A stretch of DNA of 64,000 nucleotides from Streptomyces rhizoryzae (GTDB lineage: Bacteria > Actinomycetota > Actinomycetes > Streptomycetales > Streptomycetaceae), in NCBI RefSeq assembly GCF_023155275.1, contig NZ_JALMUV010000045.1, positions 1 through 64,000 on the forward strand, given 5' to 3'. The notes below the pieces were generated by a model. That model was not told where the DNA came from, made no database searches, and was given only the letters and a program-made list of their open reading frames with translations. Numbering within the stretch: the first letter of the stretch is position 1; each line of letters starts with the position of its first letter. The position numbers and the translations under genes were made by a program. Shown in pieces: positions 60,201-64,000 of this stretch.

Positions 60201-61534
60201 ACTCCTCCGCGCTCGCCGTCGAGAACCTCTGGCTCGCCGCCCGCGCCGAGGGCCTGGGCGTCGGCTGGGTCAGCTTCTTCGACGAGCGGGAGATGGTCCG
60301 CGAACTGGGCCTGCCCGAACACCTCGAAGTCGTCGCCTACCTCTGCGTCGGCTACGTCGACGAGTTCCCCGACGAGCCCGAGCTGCTGCACGCCGGCTGG
60401 TCCAAGCGCCGCCCGCTGTCCTGGGTCGTCCACGAGGAGACCTACGGGCGCCGCGCGCTGCCCGGGGAGGACCCGCACGACCTCCTCCAGGAGACCCTGG
60501 CCGGGATCCGCCCGCTGGACGCCAAGGCGCTCGGCGAGGCGTGGGAGCGGCAGAAGCGGATGACCAAGCCGGCCGGCGCCCTCGGCATGCTGGAGATCAT
60601 CTCCGCGCAGCTCAGCGGCCTGTCCCGCAAGTGCCCGCCGCCCATCCCGGAGCCGGCCGCGGTGGCGATCTTCGCCGGTGACCACGGCGTCCACGCCCAG
60701 GGCGTGACCCCCTGGCCCCAGGAGGTCACCGGCCAGATGGTCGCCAACTTCCTCGGCGGCGGCGCGGTCTGCAACGCCTTCGCCAACCAGGTCGGCGCCG
60801 AGGTCTGCGTCATCGACGTCGGTGTCGCCGGCGACCTCCCGGCCACCCCCGGCCTGCTGCCCCGCAAGGTCCGCCCCGGCACCGCCGACTTCACCCAGGG
60901 CCCGGCCATGACCCAGGAGGACGTCCTCAAGGCCATCGAGATCGGCATCGAGACCGCCCGGGACCTCGTCGCCGCCGGCAACAAGGCCCTGCTCACCGGC
61001 GAGATGGGCATCGCCAACACCACCGCCTCGGCCGCCCTGATCGCCGTCTACACCGGCGTCGACCCGTCCGAGGTCACCGGCCGCGGCACCGGCATCAACG
61101 ACGAGACGCACGCCCGCAAGGTCGAGGTGGTCCGCCGCGCGCTGGAACTCCACCAGCCGGACCCGGCCGACCCGATCGGCGTCCTCGCCGCCCTCGGCGG
61201 CCTGGAGCACGCGGCGATGGTCGGCCTGATCCTCGGCGGCGCCTCCCTGCGCACGCCGGTGATCCTCGACGGCGTCAGCGCCGGCGCCGCCGCCCTGGTG
61301 GCCCGCGCCATCGCCCCCGAGGCCCTGGCCGCCTGCATCGCCGGCCACCGCAGTGCCGAGCCGGGCCACGTCGCGGCCCTCAACAAGCTGGGGCTGCGCC
61401 CCCTGGTGGACCTCGACCTGCGGCTGGGGGAGGGCACCGGCGCCCTGCTCGCGCTGCCCGTCGTGCAGAGCGCCGCCCGCGCCATGCACGAGGTCGCCAC
61501 CTTCGATTCCGCCGGAGTGACCGAGAAGAGCTGA
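57209..61534 (+). CDS. cobT: BluB-CobT fusion with an 865-residue Ala/Pro-rich N-terminus
   Basis: 1441 residues in three parts. Residues 1-865 are low-complexity Ala/Pro/Glu/Gln without predicted fold. Residues 870-1080 are BluB-like, the flavin enzyme that makes 5,6-dimethylbenzimidazole: RAAVHRVIRERRDIRNGF, AAHTAPSVGHSQPWDFVVIR and GLGVGWVSFFDEREMVREL. Residues 1092-1435 are CobT-like, nicotinate-nucleotide:DMB phosphoribosyltransferase: KPAGALGMLEIISAQL, IFAGDHGVHAQGVTPWPQEV, LTGEMGIANTTASAAL and GRGTGINDETH. The fusion makes the lower B12 ligand and activates it in one polypeptide. The start is ATG 57209 with GAGGGG upstream. Because the N-terminus is disordered, the true start could be later, but the frame is open throughout. 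Confidence 0.93.
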   Translation: MTDTGQVPGQGQPENAGGHRGAPQAVPTPADAGPTQHPGDYPYLGDGAVEEDDLLMPGAQGAWSEHGAQQPAQPAHPFPQQPVPQPQGAPYDPAAGAPAPGYAQAPGHEQTAAPVGDHESGGRDSGSVDLGAVRVPPPAAPQPQHRAPAAAPRRPLHMGPPVPDATGGVVRSLADRGPAEAPAPAARQAARPAPGPEYLDVPAEAAQPAPAPAQQQPSAPPAEPMPATAQPADDTSPAAQDRPTAQEAGPAAAELPPYYEGRLAAEQSYGAAGQGPLPGPQLGEIPSHPQDHPWPEAPVAPPAAAQAAVDAAVAAAPAPVAADGAATAAPEAGPTAPQPPMPSEQAQDRQLPADQAEAEQAAAQAAADQAAGEPATAAAPAAEPLPAAPAAPEQPVSAPAETAAADGPADAAGPAAANGVPGTEGAAEPAAPEAPAAPQEPPAAAPAEAAPAEPVAEQAQEAAPVETPAPVETPVPAEATGPADAPAPVDTEASAAAEAPADSAPQPAEGAAAPAAAQPEAAENAAPADAPEAAAQPPAAEPAPAAAVDEPAAEAAPAASPAPQAPQEAAEAPQAAPEAPQPTEAAQPQPAEQAEPAQAQPAEQPATAEAPAEAAAEAPAADPQAAAPGQAPAAAPAPDQPQPEVPAEQPAAPAATAPAADAPAPDQPQQPDAPQPAEPATPEAPTAAAPATEAPAEATPADAPQAADAPAEAPADAAQQEQQPQEPRQPPVIDAPDAPQQGAGQPQPAAPVEAGAAPQDAADGTAPAAGPQAQHATLPIPAQATAGPDAAPADAPQEPAAAPAPQAPAEAADQPVPATGAAAEAGDDTGGRPLQQDDAQFVELGEGDEAHPDEAPAAVPEPALPPAPGYDDSERAAVHRVIRERRDIRNGFRPDPIPNDVLLRVLEAAHTAPSVGHSQPWDFVVIRSEDTRATMHELAMRQREAYAKSLPKARAKQFRELKIEAILETPVNIVVTADPTRGGRHTLGRHTQPQMAPYSSALAVENLWLAARAEGLGVGWVSFFDEREMVRELGLPEHLEVVAYLCVGYVDEFPDEPELLHAGWSKRRPLSWVVHEETYGRRALPGEDPHDLLQETLAGIRPLDAKALGEAWERQKRMTKPAGALGMLEIISAQLSGLSRKCPPPIPEPAAVAIFAGDHGVHAQGVTPWPQEVTGQMVANFLGGGAVCNAFANQVGAEVCVIDVGVAGDLPATPGLLPRKVRPGTADFTQGPAMTQEDVLKAIEIGIETARDLVAAGNKALLTGEMGIANTTASAALIAVYTGVDPSEVTGRGTGINDETHARKVEVVRRALELHQPDPADPIGVLAALGGLEHAAMVGLILGGASLRTPVILDGVSAGAAALVARAIAPEALAACIAGHRSAEPGHVAALNKLGLRPLVDLDLRLGEGTGALLALPVVQSAARAMHEVATFDSAGVTEKS

Positions 61535-61711
61535 TCAGCTCCCGGCCCTCGCATGACCCCCGGCCCGCAGCCCTCTAGGCTGTGGGCCGGGGCCGTCCGC
61601 CCGTCCGGCCGTACCGCCCCCGTCAAGCCGCTCCGGCGCCGCAGCGGCTTCCCCGGTCGCCGCATCCGCTGCCTCCCCGCCTCGCACCACCCCACAAGGA
61701 GCCACCCCACC

Positions 61712-62953
61712 ATGGCCGAGCCCGCCGCCGAACCCGCCGCCTACCCCGTCGGACTGCGGCTCTCCGGCCGCGGCGTGGTCGTCCTGGGCGCCGGCCAGGT
61801 CGCCCAGCGCCGGCTCCCCGCCCTGCTCGCCGCCGGCGCCGACGTCCTGCTGGTCTCGCCGTCCGCCACCCCCTCCGTCGAGGCGATGGCCGACGCCGGC
61901 GAACTCCGCTGGGAACGCCGCCGCTACCGCCCCGGCGACCTCGACGGCGCCTGGTACGCGCTGATCTCCACCGACGACCCCGAGGCCAACGCCGCCGCCT
62001 CCCGGGAGGCCGAGGAGCGCCGCGTGTGGGCCGTCCGCTCCGACGACGCCGAGGCCGCCACCGCCTGGACCCCGGCCACCGGCCGCAGCGAGGGCGTCAC
62101 CGTCGCCGTCCTCACCGGCCGCGACCCGCGCCGCTCCGCCGCCGTCCGCGACGCCATCGTCGAGGGCCTGCGCGACGGCAGCCTCGCCGCCCCGCACCAC
62201 CGCCGCCCGCGCACCCCCGGGGTCGCGCTGGTCGGCGGCGGCCCCGGCGACCCCGACCTGATCACCGTCCGCGGCCGCCGGCTGCTCGCCGAGGCCGACG
62301 TGGTGATCGCCGACCGCCTCGGCCCCCGCGACCTGCTCGCCGAACTCCCCCCGCACGTCGAGGTCATCGACGCCGCCAAGATCCCCTACGGGCGGTTCAT
62401 GGCCCAGGAGGCCATCAACAACGCCCTCATCGAGCACGCCAAGGCCGGCAAGGCCGTGGTCCGCCTCAAGGGCGGCGACCCGTTCGTCTTCGGCCGCGGT
62501 ATGGAGGAGGCCCAGGCCCTCGCCGAGGCCGGCATCCCCTGCACCGTCGTCCCCGGCATCTCCAGCACCATCTCCGTCCCCGGCGCGGCCGGCATCCCCG
62601 TCACCCACCGCGGCGTCGCCCACGAGTTCACCGTCGTCAGCGGCCACGTCGCCCCCGACGACGCCCGTTCACTGGTGGACTGGGCCGCGCTCGCCAAGCT
62701 GCGCGGCACCCTCGTCGTCCTGATGGGCGTGGAGAACAGCGGCGCCATCGCCGCCAAGCTCATCGCGTGCGGCCGCCCCGCCGACACCCCGGCCGCGGTC
62801 GTCCAGGAAGGCACCACCGCCGCCCAGCGCCGGGTGGACGCCACCCTCGCCACCCTCGGCGACACCGTGCGGGCCGAGGGCGTCCGCCCGCCCGCCGTCC
62901 TCGTCATCGGCGACGTCGTCGCCCTGACCCCGCCCGCCCCCGCCGCCGAGTAA
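61712..62953 (+). CDS. cobA: uroporphyrinogen-III C-methyltransferase with Met8/CysG-like N-terminal domain
   Basis: 413 residues. Residues 10-160 resemble the precorrin-2 dehydrogenase domain (GRGVVVLGAGQVAQRRLPALLAAGADV); GAGQVAQRR replaces the classic G-G-G-x-V-A-x-R-K, so its dehydrogenase activity is uncertain. Residues 170-410 are the SAM uroporphyrinogen-III methyltransferase: GVALVGGGPGDPDLITVRG, VVRLKGGDPFVFGRGMEEA and VPGISSTISVPGAAGIPVTHR. It makes precorrin-2 for B12 and siroheme. The start is ATG 61712 with AAGGAG upstream. It follows bluB-cobT. Confidence 0.94.
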   Translation: MAEPAAEPAAYPVGLRLSGRGVVVLGAGQVAQRRLPALLAAGADVLLVSPSATPSVEAMADAGELRWERRRYRPGDLDGAWYALISTDDPEANAAASREAEERRVWAVRSDDAEAATAWTPATGRSEGVTVAVLTGRDPRRSAAVRDAIVEGLRDGSLAAPHHRRPRTPGVALVGGGPGDPDLITVRGRRLLAEADVVIADRLGPRDLLAELPPHVEVIDAAKIPYGRFMAQEAINNALIEHAKAGKAVVRLKGGDPFVFGRGMEEAQALAEAGIPCTVVPGISSTISVPGAAGIPVTHRGVAHEFTVVSGHVAPDDARSLVDWAALAKLRGTLVVLMGVENSGAIAAKLIACGRPADTPAAVVQEGTTAAQRRVDATLATLGDTVRAEGVRPPAVLVIGDVVALTPPAPAAE

Positions 62954-63006
62954 CCACCGCGCTTGCGCCCCTTGGCACCCCGACACCGACAAGGCACCCT
63001 CTCCCC

Positions 63007-63822
63007 GTGGCAGAAATCATCACCATCGAGGACCCGGACGACCCGCGGCTGCGCGACTACACCGGCCTGACCGACGTCGAGCTGCGGCGCCGCCGGGAAC
63101 CGGCCGAAGGGCTCTTCATCGCCGAGGGCGAGAAGGTCATCCGCCGCGCCCGGCACGCCGGCTACGAGATGCGCTCGATGCTGCTCTCCGCCAAGTGGGT
63201 CGACGTGATGCGCGACGTCATCGACGAGGTCCCGGCCCCGGTCTACGCGGTCAGCCCGGACCTCGCCGAGCGGGTGACCGGCTACCACGTCCACCGCGGC
63301 GCGCTCGCCTCCATGCAGCGCACCCCGCTGCCGCCCGCCGCCGAACTCCTCGCCGGCGCCCGCCGCATCGCGGTCATGGAGGCCGTCAACGACCACACCA
63401 ACATCGGCGCCATCTTCCGCAGCGCCGCGGCCCTCGGGATGGACGCGGTGCTGCTCTCCCCGGACTGCGCCGACCCCCTCTACCGCCGCTCGGTGAAGGT
63501 CTCCATGGGCGCGGTCTTCTCCGTCCCGTACGCCCGGTTGGAGAACTGGCCGCGCGACCTGTCCGCGGTCCGCGAGGCCGGCTTCCGGCTCCTCGCGCTG
63601 ACCCCGGCCGAGGGCGCCACCGCCCTGGACGCGGCGGCCCCGCACACCCTCGAACGCGTCGCCCTGATGCTCGGCGCCGAAGGCGGCGGCCTGTCCACCG
63701 GCGCCCTCCGCGCCGCCGACGAGTGGGTCCGCATCCCGATGGCCCACGGCGTCGACTCCCTCAACGTCGGCGCCGCCGCCGCGGTGGCCTTCTACGCCGT
63801 CACCACGGGCCGCCCGACCTGA
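63007..63822 (+). CDS. TrmH/SpoU-family RNA 2'-O-methyltransferase
   Basis: A 271-residue SPOUT methylase of rRNA or tRNA. The N-terminal substrate-binding part ends near residue 115; then AVMEAVNDHTNIGAIFRSAAALGMDAVLL (motif 1, N-x-x-x-R), VALMLGAEGGGLS (motif 2) and RIPMAHGVDSLNVGAAAAVAFYA (motif 3, S-L-N-V). The target nucleoside is not evident. The GTG start at 63007 is 54 bases after cobA. Confidence 0.93.
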   Translation: MAEIITIEDPDDPRLRDYTGLTDVELRRRREPAEGLFIAEGEKVIRRARHAGYEMRSMLLSAKWVDVMRDVIDEVPAPVYAVSPDLAERVTGYHVHRGALASMQRTPLPPAAELLAGARRIAVMEAVNDHTNIGAIFRSAAALGMDAVLLSPDCADPLYRRSVKVSMGAVFSVPYARLENWPRDLSAVREAGFRLLALTPAEGATALDAAAPHTLERVALMLGAEGGGLSTGALRAADEWVRIPMAHGVDSLNVGAAAAVAFYAVTTGRPT

Positions 63823-63933
63823 GGGCACCGCACCCCGCGTCCACGCCGCCGATCCCGGTCAGCGACGCCGACGCAGGCGGACGAGGACCCGCCCGGCGCC
63901 GCCCCGCCACCGGCCGGGAGACCGAGCCCCCCG

Positions 63934-64000
63934 ATGCTGTGCGCGCACCCCGAGCAGTTCCGCGCCGCTGCCGGCGACGACCCACGACGCGCCGCCGTCA
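63934..64000 (+). CDS. possible 5' end of a gene cut by the window edge
   Basis: An ATG at 63934 opens MLCAHPEQFRAAAGDDPRRA and runs off the end. There is no clear Shine-Dalgarno and the piece is too short to judge. A frame on the opposite strand also exists. Confidence 0.2.
   Translation, partial: MLCAHPEQFRAAAGDDPRRAAV

Noticed and set aside
56795..61489. 1564-codon open frame antisense to bluB-cobT
   Set aside because: Gly/Arg/Leu-rich mirror of the Ala/Pro head; no motifs.
63800..63985. 61-codon minus-strand frame at the right end
   Set aside because: Arg/Gly/Ala-rich with no start signal; overlaps the TrmH gene end.

Overview
The window looks like chromosomal DNA from a high-GC actinomycete, most likely Streptomyces or a close relative. 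Support comes from the very GC-biased third codon positions, frequent GTG/TTG starts, many four-base start/stop overlaps, Tat signal peptides, the argCJBDR order and a Cys-rich leader peptide before metNIQ. From memory, the order from argC to the TrmH methylase resembles the S. coelicolor SCO1580-SCO1553 region; this was not checked by alignment.

Accessory half, 1-21.8 kb. At 29-4990 (minus strand) lies a decayed conjugation-type module: a truncated VirB4-like ATPase, a small unknown protein, a PrgI/SCO6880-like protein, a polytopic TrbL/SCO6881-like protein that has lost its start, and a secreted cell-wall-enzyme gene that has lost its end. The last two are fused by an apparent deletion near 4630. 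At 5.5-7.4 kb an orphan beta-class DNA methyltransferase and a PD-(D/E)XK protein (DUF5655 type) converge on one terminator; three palindromes lie upstream of the second gene. At 7.5-21.3 kb (minus strand) is a type VII secretion island: two ESAT-6/WXG-like proteins, a DUF6507-like protein, a 934-aa polymorphic toxin with a nuclease-like C-terminus and its Imm49 immunity protein, preceded by DUF6177, EccC, a MinD-like ATPase, EccD and a small membrane protein. EccB, MycP and EccE are not in the window.

Mixed chromosomal genes, 21.8-35.4 kb: 3-hydroxyacyl-CoA dehydrogenase, Tat-exported GHL10 glycosidase-like protein, DUF1918, an EamA exporter divergent from a MocR regulator with overlapping start codons, a GNAT, a PLP enzyme, a LuxR regulator, DUF1059, a Tat lipoprotein related to dimethylformamidase, a frameshifted SnoaL gene facing an HxlR regulator, a gene remnant, and an SDR/amidohydrolase pair divergent from a MarR regulator.

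Conserved half, 35.5-63.8 kb: argCJBDR and argH, both behind promoters overlapped by ARG-box-like sequence, with tRNA-Pro(GGG) and DUF488 between them; a TetR-DHA2 efflux operon with a perfect operator; 5'-nucleotidase; PlsC; a glycerophosphodiester phosphodiesterase with possible PHO boxes; GNATs; two small membrane proteins; metNIQ behind a Cys/Met leader peptide; and a cobalamin group (cobL, a BluB-CobT fusion with a very long Ala/Pro-rich N-terminus, and cobA with a Met8-like domain) ending in a TrmH-family methylase. All family assignments come from reading motifs; no database search was possible.
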